Shown here piece by piece: positions 1 to 7,879 of a DNA stretch of 64,000 nt. Origin of the DNA: Uliginosibacterium sp036017065. GTDB taxonomy: Bacteria > Pseudomonadota > Gammaproteobacteria > Burkholderiales > Rhodocyclaceae. The first letter of the stretch is position 1; each line of letters starts with the position of its first letter. The stretch spans positions 744,001 through 808,000 of the forward strand of contig NZ_JAYXHR010000002.1 in the NCBI RefSeq assembly GCF_036017065.1. The letters are read 5' to 3'. The notes under the pieces were generated by a model that ran no database searches, was not told the DNA's origin, and was given only the letters and a program-made list of their open reading frames with translations. The translations under genes were made by a program, and so were the position numbers.

Positions 1-540
1 TGGAACTGGGCAGGCGCCAGCAATGCGGTGAAGTCCTACACCAGCGTGGTGCTGGGCTGGCACTGGGGCTGGCGTCGTAGCGGCACGGAGCTGCCGGTGC
101 GCGTGTCCGACAACCGCAGCATCCCGACGACCTACAACTACACGGTGGGATCGAACGGCACCAAGAACGTCGCCTACGACCTGTGGCTGCACAACATCAA
201 CAACCCCACCTGGGAACACCAGCCCACGGACGAAGTGATGATCTGGCTGTACCGCTCCGGCGGCGCCGGCCCGGCCGGCACCAGGCAGGCCACCGTCACC
301 ATCGCCGGTACCAGCTGGGACCTGTACCGCGGCGTGGTGGGCACCTGGAACGTGTACTCCTATGTGCGCGTGTCCAACTCCAACGCCGGCACGCTGAACC
401 TGCGCGACTTCCTCAACGACCTGACCGGTCGTGGCTGGATGAGCAGCAGCAAGTACCTCAACAGCATCCAGTTCGGCACCGAGCCCTTCGTGGGCCAGGC
501 GCAGCTGGACGTGCACCAGTACAACGTCGACGTGCAGTGA
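1..540 (+). CDS. GH12 endoglucanase/xyloglucanase, C-terminal part
   Basis: The reading frame is open from the first base, so the 5' end lies outside the window; 179 residues are visible. The sequence has the jelly-roll GH12 signature: a W-N-W opening, the strand DEVMIWL whose Glu matches the family nucleophile, and GTEPF near the end whose Glu matches the acid/base. GH12 enzymes cleave internal beta-1,4-glucan or xyloglucan bonds and are normally secreted; the signal peptide would be in the missing part. The protein stops shortly after the second catalytic Glu, as single-domain GH12 enzymes do, so no C-terminal binding module is present. It faces the PHB depolymerase gene tail to tail with a hairpin between them. 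Substrate (cellulose or xyloglucan) cannot be decided from this part. Confidence 0.85.
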   Translation, partial: WNWAGASNAVKSYTSVVLGWHWGWRRSGTELPVRVSDNRSIPTTYNYTVGSNGTKNVAYDLWLHNINNPTWEHQPTDEVMIWLYRSGGAGPAGTRQATVTIAGTSWDLYRGVVGTWNVYSYVRVSNSNAGTLNLRDFLNDLTGRGWMSSSKYLNSIQFGTEPFVGQAQLDVHQYNVDVQ

Positions 541-591
541 GGCGCCGACGAGGGGGTTGTAGCTTGCCGGGCTAGCGCTCCGGTGACGAAA

Positions 592-616
592 AAAGGGCCG
601 GTCGATCCGGCCCTTT
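592..616. terminator. Bidirectional hairpin terminator
   Basis: A perfect 10 bp stem (AAAGGGCCGG / CCGGCCCTTT) with a 5 nt loop is preceded by an A-run and followed by pyrimidines. It lies between two convergent genes and could end transcription from either side. Confidence 0.8.
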
Positions 617-640
617 CTCATTGCGGCACCGACGCTGGTT

Positions 641-1888
641 TCAGCGCGGGCAGCTGGCCGCGCCGGTCTTCAGCGCGTCGGCCATGCACATCACCGCGCG
701 CATCTGCGGCGCCTGCTTCCAGGCGTAGCTGTTGAGCGGCTGGTTGCCGCTGTAGCCCCACCAGTCCCAGCAGCCGCGCGGGTTGGCGGAGGTGGCGCCG
801 TCGGTGGCGACGGCGCGCGGGTAGAGGATCACCAGCCCCAGCGTCTCGGCCCACTCGTTGTAGCCGGCGCGCTCGGTGAACAGCCTGTAGTTGCCGTCCG
901 CGCCCTGGCGGCAACCGTGCAGGGCGACGTGTAGCTTGCAGGCGGTGCCGCTGCCCTCGCGACAGCGCGCCGGCACATAGGCGCGAGCCGTGTCCGCCAT
1001 GCTCAGCACACCACCGGGCGCGGCCGGCAGGTAGCGCTTCTGCTCGAACTCCACGAAGCTGCCGGCCACCGGCTTGCCGGGCTTCAGCGCGGCGGTGTCC
1101 TGGCCGCGTCGCAACAGGGACTTGAGCATCGCGCCCACACCGTCGAAACGGCAGGAGGCGAGGAAGACCTTCTCGTCGCCCGGTGCATCCACCGTGCATA
1201 CGTCCAGCCCGTCGGATGCGATGGGAATCGCGTGCGGCACGTTGCGGCGGCGGCTGTCGGCCTCTTCGCTCACGGTGTTGCCGAAGCCGGCGTAGAAGCC
1301 GCGGATCGCGGCGTAGGCATTGTTGCCCACCGTGGAGTCCGCCAGCCCGCGGTAGGACCACACCTTCTGCGTGGCCAGCTTCGCTACCGGGTCCACCTTG
1401 CCCTCGCCGGCCCAGCGCCGCGCCTTGTCGGCCATGCGCTCCGCCGACAGCGGCAGCCCGCCCCACTCGCTGACGGAGCCGTACATGAAGCCGAAGAACG
1501 GCCCCAGCCCGGTCAGCATGCACTGGTTGAGCGCCCACCACACCGAGCCGTCGGCGCAGGCGTAGGGCGGTGCGGCGAACAGGCCCACGCCGTCCACCCG
1601 GCCCGAGTACGCCACCGCAAGCTGCATCGCCATCGCGCCACCGGAGGACAGGCCGGACACGGTGATCTGCGCGGTGTCCAGGTGCGGCAACGCGGGCAGT
1701 GATTGTGCATGCAGGCTGGATGCTGAGCAGAGCGACAGCCAGGCGAGGGTGCGGACGAAGATTGCCTTGTGCCGCCGTTCGCGCGATCCGGACGTGTCGC
1801 GTATTGCAGGCTGCGGCGCACCGCCGGCGACGGAGGCGGGCACGGCGTGGATACGTGCGACGGGAAGCAGTGGGAGTGTCGTAGACAT
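641..1888 (-). CDS. Poly(3-hydroxybutyrate) depolymerase, secreted
   Basis: A 415-residue alpha/beta hydrolase of the PHB depolymerase type. The lipase-like box GLSSGG sits around residues 79-84, the motif LHGCRQ in the C-terminal half is the usual oxyanion/cap region, and CWDWWGY near the end is typical of these enzymes. It should hydrolyse poly- or oligo-hydroxybutyrate outside the cytoplasm. A hydrophobic segment ending SLHAQ (about residues 46-62) looks like a signal peptide, but it is preceded by about 40 residues, so the n-region is unusually long. No ATG lies closer to the hydrophobic core; the ATG at 1888 is the best start although no strong ribosome site precedes it, and the frame stays open further upstream to 2044. 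Confidence 0.8.
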   Translation of the reverse strand: MSTTLPLLPVARIHAVPASVAGGAPQPAIRDTSGSRERRHKAIFVRTLAWLSLCSASSLHAQSLPALPHLDTAQITVSGLSSGGAMAMQLAVAYSGRVDGVGLFAAPPYACADGSVWWALNQCMLTGLGPFFGFMYGSVSEWGGLPLSAERMADKARRWAGEGKVDPVAKLATQKVWSYRGLADSTVGNNAYAAIRGFYAGFGNTVSEEADSRRRNVPHAIPIASDGLDVCTVDAPGDEKVFLASCRFDGVGAMLKSLLRRGQDTAALKPGKPVAGSFVEFEQKRYLPAAPGGVLSMADTARAYVPARCREGSGTACKLHVALHGCRQGADGNYRLFTERAGYNEWAETLGLVILYPRAVATDGATSANPRGCWDWWGYSGNQPLNSYAWKQAPQMRAVMCMADALKTGAASCPR

Positions 1889-2132
1889 GGCGGTCTCGGG
1901 CAAACGGTAACGGGGCGTGGGCAGAGCATAGGCAATGCGCTGCGCATGGGTGCACTTTGCCCATGCGGACACGCCGCCGTTTGACGATCTGCCCCCTGTC
2001 AGCGCATCCCTACGCGCAATCGCGCCATCTTCCCCTTCTGGCAAACCCGCGTCAGGCCTAACTTTGCATCAACACCGGTGAGAGCTTGCACCGGCCTTCA
2101 CAACGATAACAACACCCAAACAAGGATATGCC

Positions 2133-3005
2133 ATGACCAACGCCGTTCATGACCGTACCAGTCCCGCCTATGTCGCACCGCCGATTGGCGCCGCCAACGA
2201 TCTGGCGGTGTCCGGTACGTCGTGGGGAGCCATCATGGCAGGTGCGGCGGGCGCCGCTGCCCTGTCGTTGATCCTCCTGACGCTAGGCTTCGGCCTCGGG
2301 TTGTCGGCCGTTTCTCCTTGGGAGAACGAAGGTATTTCCGCCAAGGCAATCGGCGTATCAACGGTGGTATGGCTGGCTTTCACGCAGATTGCCGCCTCCG
2401 GCATCGGTGGCTACCTGGCCGGCCGTCTCCGCGTGCGCTGGTCCAGCGTACAGGCTGACGAGGTTTACTTTCGTGACACGGCGCATGGCTTCCTCGCGTG
2501 GTCCGTGGCCACATTGGTCACCGCCACATTCCTGACCGGCACCATTACCGCTGTGCTAGGTACGACAGCACCGGCCGCGGCCGCGGGCGCTGCCGTGACG
2601 GCGGAGCAGCTGGGCGAATCCCTTGACTACAACGTGGACGCCGCACTTCGCCGCGACCTGCGTACCCAGCCGCTGGATCCGGCAGTACGTGCAGAAGTCT
2701 TGCGCATCTATGCCAACGGCGTGCAAGGCAATGTGGACCTGCCCGCGGAGGATCGTCGCTATCTCGTCTCCGTCGTGACCGCTCAGACAGGCTTGCCGCC
2801 TGCCGAAGCCGAGCGTCGTGTCGACGGCAGCTACTCGCTTGCCCGCCAGACTGCGGCTGATCTGCAACGCAAGACGCAGGAAGTGGCCGACGCGACCCGT
2901 GCGGCTGCGGCCAAGACCGCCTTGTGGTCCTTCGTAGCCCTGCTGTGCGGCGCCTTCTTCGCCAGCCTCATGGCCATCTACGGCGGCCGCCAGCGCGACC
3001 TCTGA
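2133..3005 (+). CDS. Multi-pass membrane protein of unknown function
   Basis: A 290-residue protein with a short polar N-terminus, a glycine/alanine-rich hydrophobic pair of segments (about 28-60 and 75-100), a third around 128-155, a central soluble helical stretch with repeated R/E residues (about 165-255), and a final membrane helix ending in a basic tail. I recognise it only as the kind of conserved hypothetical membrane protein found beside BON and PRC-barrel genes in proteobacteria. The start is supported by the upstream AAGGATATGCC. It leads a same-strand run with the 23-residue peptide, the BON protein and the PRC-barrel protein, which suggests an envelope or stress role. That role is inference from context. 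Confidence 0.6.
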   Translation: MTNAVHDRTSPAYVAPPIGAANDLAVSGTSWGAIMAGAAGAAALSLILLTLGFGLGLSAVSPWENEGISAKAIGVSTVVWLAFTQIAASGIGGYLAGRLRVRWSSVQADEVYFRDTAHGFLAWSVATLVTATFLTGTITAVLGTTAPAAAAGAAVTAEQLGESLDYNVDAALRRDLRTQPLDPAVRAEVLRIYANGVQGNVDLPAEDRRYLVSVVTAQTGLPPAEAERRVDGSYSLARQTAADLQRKTQEVADATRAAAAKTALWSFVALLCGAFFASLMAIYGGRQRDL

Positions 3006-3070
3006 CCACTGCACAGGCTGGCTCGCGCCGGCCCGTAGCAAACACGAAACATCAAGAAAGGAGACCCATC

Positions 3071-3142
3071 ATGCGTTCGATTCTGCTCTACCTGATTGGT
3101 GTACCCATCCCGATCATCATCCTCATCGCGCTATTCACCTGA
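3071..3142 (+). CDS. 23-residue conserved membrane peptide
   Basis: A tiny gene with an excellent ribosome site (AAAGGAGA, 9 nt before ATG). The product is almost a single hydrophobic helix: a Met-Arg-Ser start, then LLYLIGVPIPIIILIALF. It lies 65 bp after the membrane protein gene and ahead of the BON gene. The Pro-Ile-Pro kink inside a transmembrane helix is distinctive, and near-identical tiny proteins occur as conserved hypotheticals in other proteobacteria to my knowledge. Function unknown; it may be a partner of the neighbouring membrane protein. Confidence 0.6.
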   Translation: MRSILLYLIGVPIPIIILIALFT

Positions 3143-3263
3143 GCGTGAGGCCGGACCCGCGAGACAGGCCATTAGCGCCTGCCCGCAACAAGGGGCTGTT
3201 AAGCCCCGACCATAACCGCTTCATGCGGACCCAACCGTAGCAATCGCAACAGGAGAAATCATC

Positions 3264-3581
3264 ATGAAGAAGCTCATCACCGCAACGATGACCGCCGCCT
3301 TTCTCACCGTCAGCATGGCCCCTGCAATGGCTGCCGATGACGGCAAGCCGAACCGCTCCGCCGGCCAGGTGGTGGATGACGCAACGGTCAACACCAAGGT
3401 CAAGGCCGCGCTGGCCGACAACGAGCTGACCAAGGCTCGCAACATCAACGTCGACACCCGTAACGGCGTCGTCACGCTGAACGGCAAGGTCGACAGCCGC
3501 GCCGAAGTCGAGCAGGCCACCGCCGTCGCCCGCTCGATCGAAGGCGTGTCCAGCGTGAACAACAAGCTGACCACCAAGTAA
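3264..3581 (+). CDS. BON-domain periplasmic protein (OsmY-like)
   Basis: A 105-residue protein with a signal peptide (basic start, hydrophobic core, cleavage after APAMA, about residue 23) and one BON domain from about residue 38 to the end, with the core pattern D-T-R-N-G-V-V-T-L-N-G and the closing G-V-S-S-V-N-N. BON domains bind phospholipid surfaces and occur in osmotic-stress periplasmic proteins; OsmY has two copies, this has one. The start follows the ribosome site CAGGAGAAA. It lies between the 23-residue peptide and the PRC-barrel gene on the same strand and is likely co-regulated with them. Confidence 0.85.
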   Translation: MKKLITATMTAAFLTVSMAPAMAADDGKPNRSAGQVVDDATVNTKVKAALADNELTKARNINVDTRNGVVTLNGKVDSRAEVEQATAVARSIEGVSSVNNKLTTK

Positions 3582-3699
3582 GCCTGCGTCAGCCACCCGG
3601 CACCGCGGCCGCCACACCGGTGGCCGCCTGCCCGCCCGGGGCCCCGGCCAGCAACCGGCGCCCCGGACATTCATCGCACAGACTGCAAAGGAGAATGAC

Positions 3700-4146
3700 A
3701 TGGCCATCTCTCAAGACTCCCCCAGCTATGGCAACAACCGTGGCGCCGCCATCATCGGCGGCCAGGGCGATACCAGCGGCCCCGGCCCGGAAATCATGGC
3801 AGCCGACACCCTTGCCGGTGACGAGGTGTACAACGCGGCCGGCGAGAAGCTCGGCAGCATCGAACACATCATGCTCGACGTGGCACAAGGCCGCATCGCC
3901 TACGCCGTGCTGTCGCACGGCGGTGTCCTCGGCATGGGCGAGAAGCTCCACGCCATCCCCTGGAGCGCCCTGACGCTCGACGCCGACCGCAAGTGCTTCG
4001 TGCTCGACATCGACAAGGAACGCCTGAAGGCCAGCGAAGGTTTCGACAAGGACCACTGGCCGTCCTTCGGCGACTCGCGCTGGGCTGCGGACATCTACGC
4101 CGCCTACGGCCGCGAGCCGTACTGGTGGGACCCGCGCGCGCACTGA
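3700..4146 (+). CDS. PRC-barrel domain protein
   Basis: A 148-residue soluble protein. After a polar Gly/Ser-rich N-terminus, residues about 33-110 form a PRC-barrel: V-Y-N-A-A-G-E-K-L-G-S-I-E, then an A-Y-A-V-L-S-H-G-G strand and the A-I-P-W-S-A-L turn typical of the family. The C-terminus is rich in Trp and Tyr and ends near YWWDPRAH. Stand-alone PRC-barrel proteins of this size are common next to BON genes and are thought to be stress-related; the molecular role is not established. The ribosome site AAAGGAG precedes the ATG. No signal peptide is visible. Confidence 0.8.
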   Translation: MAISQDSPSYGNNRGAAIIGGQGDTSGPGPEIMAADTLAGDEVYNAAGEKLGSIEHIMLDVAQGRIAYAVLSHGGVLGMGEKLHAIPWSALTLDADRKCFVLDIDKERLKASEGFDKDHWPSFGDSRWAADIYAAYGREPYWWDPRAH

Positions 4147-4332
4147 GCGCCGCACACAGCGCCACGATCCGCCGGTGCCCGGAACCGGCAGATCAAGGAG
4201 CAGCGCGGGGCGATTCCTCCCTCACCCCAACCCGCTCCGGCCGGCCCGATGCATCGCAAGGTGCATCGGGCTGTTGTCGTCTGGAGGGTTTGAGCGTGCC
4301 CCCCCATTCGCTTCCTGCGCGTTGACCGTCGT
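4147..4332. other. Intergenic region without a recognised gene
   Basis: This lies between the PRC-barrel gene and repeat copy 1. It contains short inverted stretches such as GATGCATCGCAAGGTGCATC (about 4247-4266) but no convincing coding frame. Confidence 0.5.
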
Positions 4333-4739
4333 GGACGGCTCCGTCTTGCGGCAGCACCCGAAGCTTGTCATTCGGTCCGTTTGACGCACCTCCATCCTGC
4401 GCGGTCTGACGCACCGTCATTCCCGCGGAAGCGGGAATCCAGCGACTTTGATTTGTGTTGTGGCGTTGTCTGCCGGCTCACGCCGTGAAGTGGCGGTTCA
4501 TCGTGAGGCCGAGCCGGGACTCGCCCCGGCGGGCGAGGTACTTTCTTTGTGCGGACAAAGAAAGTACCCAAAGAAAGCCGCCCCGCTTCCGCCGCCGCCT
4601 TCGGCGGTTCCCTGCGCTGCGCGCCATGCCGAGCGGCTGCGGAACTCGCGCTTCGCGCTCAGACAGTCCTCGCCGTCGCGCTACGCGCGATTTCTCGTCC
4701 CGGCTGTGCTGCTCGGCGGCTACAGAGGGGAAGGGAGCC
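4333..4739 (+). repeat. Dispersed hairpin-rich repeat, copy 1
   Basis: One of three copies in the window. It has, in order: ATTCCCGC-ggaa-GCGGGAAT; a conserved spacer with GACTTTGATTTGTGTTGTGG; the hairpin CTCGCCC-cggc-GGGCGAG; a perfect 14 bp stem GGTACTTTCTTTGT / ACAAAGAAAGTACC (4537-4568); and a GC-rich tail. No protein frame is conserved between copies, so it looks like a non-autonomous element or structured intergenic repeat. It faces copy 2 in opposite orientation across the gene at 4979-5527. Confidence 0.8.
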
Positions 4740-4917
4740 GTGCCACATTGCCGCGATTGTCTCTTCGGATGGCTCCACGTGAAGCATGCAGACGGTATGC
4801 TGCGGTCTTGTATGAGAGGTGAGGTTTTTGCCGATTCTGTTAGTGGGTATTGAGCCGCTACCCGTCAGACGAGAACCGTTGTGGACCAAGCGTTTAATGG
4901 TGCAGGAAGGCGCGATG

Positions 4918-4973
4918 TTAGGGAGCACGCGCCGATGTTAGGAAGCAAGGCTGCTCCCTAAAACAAGTTAGAC
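4918..4973 (+). other. Candidate recombination-site edge (attC-like) before lone gene
   Basis: A 10 bp inverted repeat TTAGGGAGCA / TGCTCCCTAA (4918-4927, 4953-4962) is followed by AACAAGTTAGAC; GTTAGAC (4967-4973) fits the integron core consensus GTTRRRY and sits 7 nt before the start codon, as at the start of gene cassettes. A full attC structure with paired R and L boxes cannot be confirmed by eye. Confidence 0.3.
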
Positions 4974-4978
4974 ATCAC

Positions 4979-5527
4979 ATGAACCCGACGCTGTATGCGT
5001 TGTGCCAAAAGCCTGTCATCGGGGCCGCCCTTTGGTTGTCTGCGCTTTGCGCATTCCCCCCGTTACTGAAGGAGACGCCCATCGCAGTTGCGCGGTCGGG
5101 TACGGTCCTGTCGACGGAGTTCAAAGTCCCGGTGAGCCACGGCTACTTCCTGTCCGCGCGGTTCACGTTTCCGAGCACGCAAGAGCGCATCAGTGACACC
5201 CTTGTGGGAAGTCGTTTCGACGCGCCATGTTACGGACCAAGTGCTAAGCGATTCGAGGATTTCCCTGCATCTGATCGCAGTCAGCTTGGGCAGCCCCTGA
5301 GGCTTAGGGTCACGATTAAGAGGCAACCGAGCGGGGCGGTCGCCTATTCACAGGACATCGCGTCAGTGTGTCGGGGCGGACATGATGGGGCGGCAGTGAA
5401 AACACAGGTGCTGAGCCTGATTGACCTTGCTGAGGGCACCTATTCGATTGAGGTTCAAAACTTGGAGTCTAGACCCGATCTCGACACACTACACCCGAGT
5501 CTCATCATCCATGCGGGTGGGAAGTAA
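4979..5527 (+). CDS. Lone secreted protein, possibly DUF5625-like
   Basis: A 182-residue protein with a hydrophobic N-terminus (about residues 10-28) that reads as a signal peptide or anchor. The rest is rich in beta-type sequence, with a strand F-K-V-P-V-S-H-G-Y-F-L-S-A-R-F, a central T-L-V-G-S and a C-terminal G-T-Y-S-I-E-V-Q-N. This layout resembles small immunoglobulin-like secreted families such as DUF5625; I hold that name loosely. Its base composition is less GC-rich than its neighbours. It is isolated between two inverted copies of a dispersed repeat, has an integron-core-like GTTAGAC before the ATG and CCTAACAAGTCGG just after the stop, which suggests a mobile cassette origin. Function unknown. 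Confidence 0.55.
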   Translation: MNPTLYALCQKPVIGAALWLSALCAFPPLLKETPIAVARSGTVLSTEFKVPVSHGYFLSARFTFPSTQERISDTLVGSRFDAPCYGPSAKRFEDFPASDRSQLGQPLRLRVTIKRQPSGAVAYSQDIASVCRGGHDGAAVKTQVLSLIDLAEGTYSIEVQNLESRPDLDTLHPSLIIHAGGK

Positions 5528-5583
5528 TGTCCTAACAAGTCGGTCACCTCCAATGTTGAGAGGCGCGTCGGATCAAGTCTGCG

Positions 5584-5992
5584 CGGCTCCAATCCCCTCT
5601 GCAGCCGCCGAGCAGCACAGCCATGACGAGGAATCGCGCGTAGCGCGACGGCGAGTACTGTCTGAGCGAAGCGAGTTCCGCAGCCGCTCGTCATGGCGCG
5701 CAGCGCAGGGAACCGTGCGAAGCACGGCGGCGGAAGCGGGGCGGCTTTCTTTGGGTTCTTTCTTTGTCCGCACAAAGAAAGAACCTCGCCCGCCGGGGCG
5801 AGTCCCGGCGCAGCCTCACGATGAGCCGCCACCCCACGGCGTGAGCCGGCAGACAACGCCACAACACAAATCAAAGTCGCTGGATTCCCGCTTCCGCGGG
5901 AATGACGGTGCGTCAGGCCGCGCCGGAATGGATGTGCTTCAGACTGCTCGGAGTGACGAGCTTCGGGGTGCTGCCGGAATGACGGAGCGTCC
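5584..5992 (-). repeat. Dispersed hairpin-rich repeat, copy 2 (inverted)
   Basis: Reverse-complement of copy 1, including the outer flank CGGCAGCACCC. The central stem here is GGTTCTTTCTTTGT / ACAAAGAAAGAACC (5754-5785): both arms have changed together relative to copy 1. Together with copy 1 it forms a ~400 bp inverted repeat around the lone gene at 4979-5527. The remaining bases up to 6027 hold no gene I can see. Confidence 0.8.
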
Positions 5993-6027
5993 GCGACGTC
6001 CGGGCAAGACCGCCGCGACGTGTCCCG

Positions 6028-7809
6028 CTACTGCGCCACCTTCTCCCCCAGCGCACTGCGTATCGCCGCCTCCACCACCATGCGCGGTAGCGGTTTGCCG
6101 AAGAGGTAACCCTGGTGGCGTTCGATGCCACGGCGCATCAGGTGTTCGAGCTGCTCGTGCCGTTCGACGCATTCGGCGAGGATCTCGATGTTCATCGCGC
6201 TGGCGATGGCGATCACGCCGGCGACGATGGCCTGGCTGACGGGGTTGTCGGTGATGTCGGCGACGAAGGCGGCGTCCAGCTTGATCTGGTCGAAGGCCAG
6301 GTACTTGAGGCTTTCCAGCGATGAGTAGCCGGTGCCGAAGTCGTCCAGCGCGAAGCGCACGCCGCGCTCGCGCAGCTGGTTGATGACGCGGGCGGCGTCC
6401 GGGAAGGACTGCGCCTTGAGGTGCTCGGTGAGTTCCAGGCACAGCAGGCCGGGCGGCAGCCGGTATTTGTCCAGCATGCCGATGACGGTCTCGGTGAAAG
6501 CGGGATGCTCGAAGGACCGGGCGGTGATGTTCACGGCCAGGGTCATGTTCCTGAGCACGGGGTCGTGCTGCCATTTGCCCAGCGCGGCGCAGGCGGTGTC
6601 GAGCACCAGTTCCTCGATGTCGTGGATCAGCCCGCTGGCGACAGCGTCGGGCAGGAACTGCATGGGGCTGAGCAGGCCGCGCACCGGGTGGTGCCAGCGC
6701 AGCAGGGCCTCGGCGCCCACCGGGCGCAGGTTGCGGTCGACCTGGATCTGGTAGAGCAGCTCCAGCTGGCGGGTCTTGAGGGCGGCGCGCAGTTCGGTCT
6801 CGATGTTGTCCTGGTACTGCAGCTCGGTTTCCATGCTGGGCTGGAAGAAGCAGTAGCGGTTGCGGCCCTTGTGTTTGGCGCGGTAGAGCGCGATGTCGGC
6901 GCGCTTGGTCAGCTCGTCCACCGTCCAGCCGTCGTCCGGGAAGCAGGCCACGCCGATGCTGCCGTAGGAGTGCAGCATCAGGTCGCCGACGACGTAGGGC
7001 TGCGCGAGGATGGTGAGGATGCGCGTGGCGAGTGCTTCGACGTGCGCGCGGAAGGGCGTGCCCGCCGTCTGCGGGTCGCGCACCAGCAGCACGAACTCGT
7101 CGCCACCGAAGCGCGCGATGAGGTCGGCGGAGTCGATGCAGCTCTGCAGGCGCTGCGCCACCTGGCACAGCAGGATGTCGCCGACGTCGTGGCCGTAGAG
7201 GTCGTTGGTCTTCTTGAAGTTGTCGAGGTCGACGAACAGCAGGGCGGAGGGGTGGCGGTCCACGCTGACCAGGCGATGCAGGCGTTCGTTCACCGCGCGG
7301 CGGTTGCACAGCTTGGTCAACGGGTCGGTGGTGGAGAGCTTTTCCAGGTGGGTGTTCATCTGGTCCAGCTGCTGGTTCTGCGCGGACAGCAGCTGGTTGA
7401 TGCGCGCCAGTTCTTCCTCGCGCCGCTTGCGGTCGTCGATATTGAAGGTGACGCCGATGAAGCGGTGCATGCCGGCATCCGCGGTGCCGGTCATGACGCG
7501 GCCATAGTTGGCGTACCACAGCCACTCGCCGTCCTTGGCGCGCAGGCGGAACTCGCTGCGGTAGTTGTCGGCGCGGCCGTCGCGGTAGGCGGCCAGCGCT
7601 TCGCCCACCGAGGGCAGGTCGTCCGGGTGCAGGATGTCGAGCCAGAAGGCGAGGCTGTCGCCGACTTCTTCCGGCTGGTAGCCCAGCTCGCGGAAGGTAC
7701 GGGTGGCGGGGTGGGTCACCTTGCCGGCGACGAGGTCGTTCTCCCACAGGTCCAGCCCTGCGGCTTCGAGGGCGAGTTGCAGGCGTTTGTGGTCGTCGCT
7801 GGCGCTCAT
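6028..7809 (-). CDS. PAS-GGDEF-EAL cyclic-di-GMP signalling protein
   Basis: A 593-residue cytoplasmic protein with no transmembrane segment. Residues about 8-125 form a PAS domain (motif ILHPDDL) followed by a PAC stretch and a short coiled coil. The diguanylate cyclase domain keeps FGGDEF. The phosphodiesterase domain keeps EALLRW, ELTEHL, DDFGTGYSS and the K-L-D motif, and ends with the usual GYLFGKPL. Both catalytic halves therefore look intact, so net direction of c-di-GMP turnover cannot be told. The ATG at 7809 is preferred over a GTG 24 bp upstream because AAGGA lies 10 nt before it. It is transcribed toward repeat copy 2 and is not obviously in an operon. Confidence 0.9.
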   Translation of the reverse strand: MSASDDHKRLQLALEAAGLDLWENDLVAGKVTHPATRTFRELGYQPEEVGDSLAFWLDILHPDDLPSVGEALAAYRDGRADNYRSEFRLRAKDGEWLWYANYGRVMTGTADAGMHRFIGVTFNIDDRKRREEELARINQLLSAQNQQLDQMNTHLEKLSTTDPLTKLCNRRAVNERLHRLVSVDRHPSALLFVDLDNFKKTNDLYGHDVGDILLCQVAQRLQSCIDSADLIARFGGDEFVLLVRDPQTAGTPFRAHVEALATRILTILAQPYVVGDLMLHSYGSIGVACFPDDGWTVDELTKRADIALYRAKHKGRNRYCFFQPSMETELQYQDNIETELRAALKTRQLELLYQIQVDRNLRPVGAEALLRWHHPVRGLLSPMQFLPDAVASGLIHDIEELVLDTACAALGKWQHDPVLRNMTLAVNITARSFEHPAFTETVIGMLDKYRLPPGLLCLELTEHLKAQSFPDAARVINQLRERGVRFALDDFGTGYSSLESLKYLAFDQIKLDAAFVADITDNPVSQAIVAGVIAIASAMNIEILAECVERHEQLEHLMRRGIERHQGYLFGKPLPRMVVEAAIRSALGEKVAQ

Positions 7810-7879
7810 GTGCTTCGGGTCCTTCTGCGTCACCGTCGTGGCACCCGGCCGGGTGCCACGCGTCTTGGTCGATCAGGCC

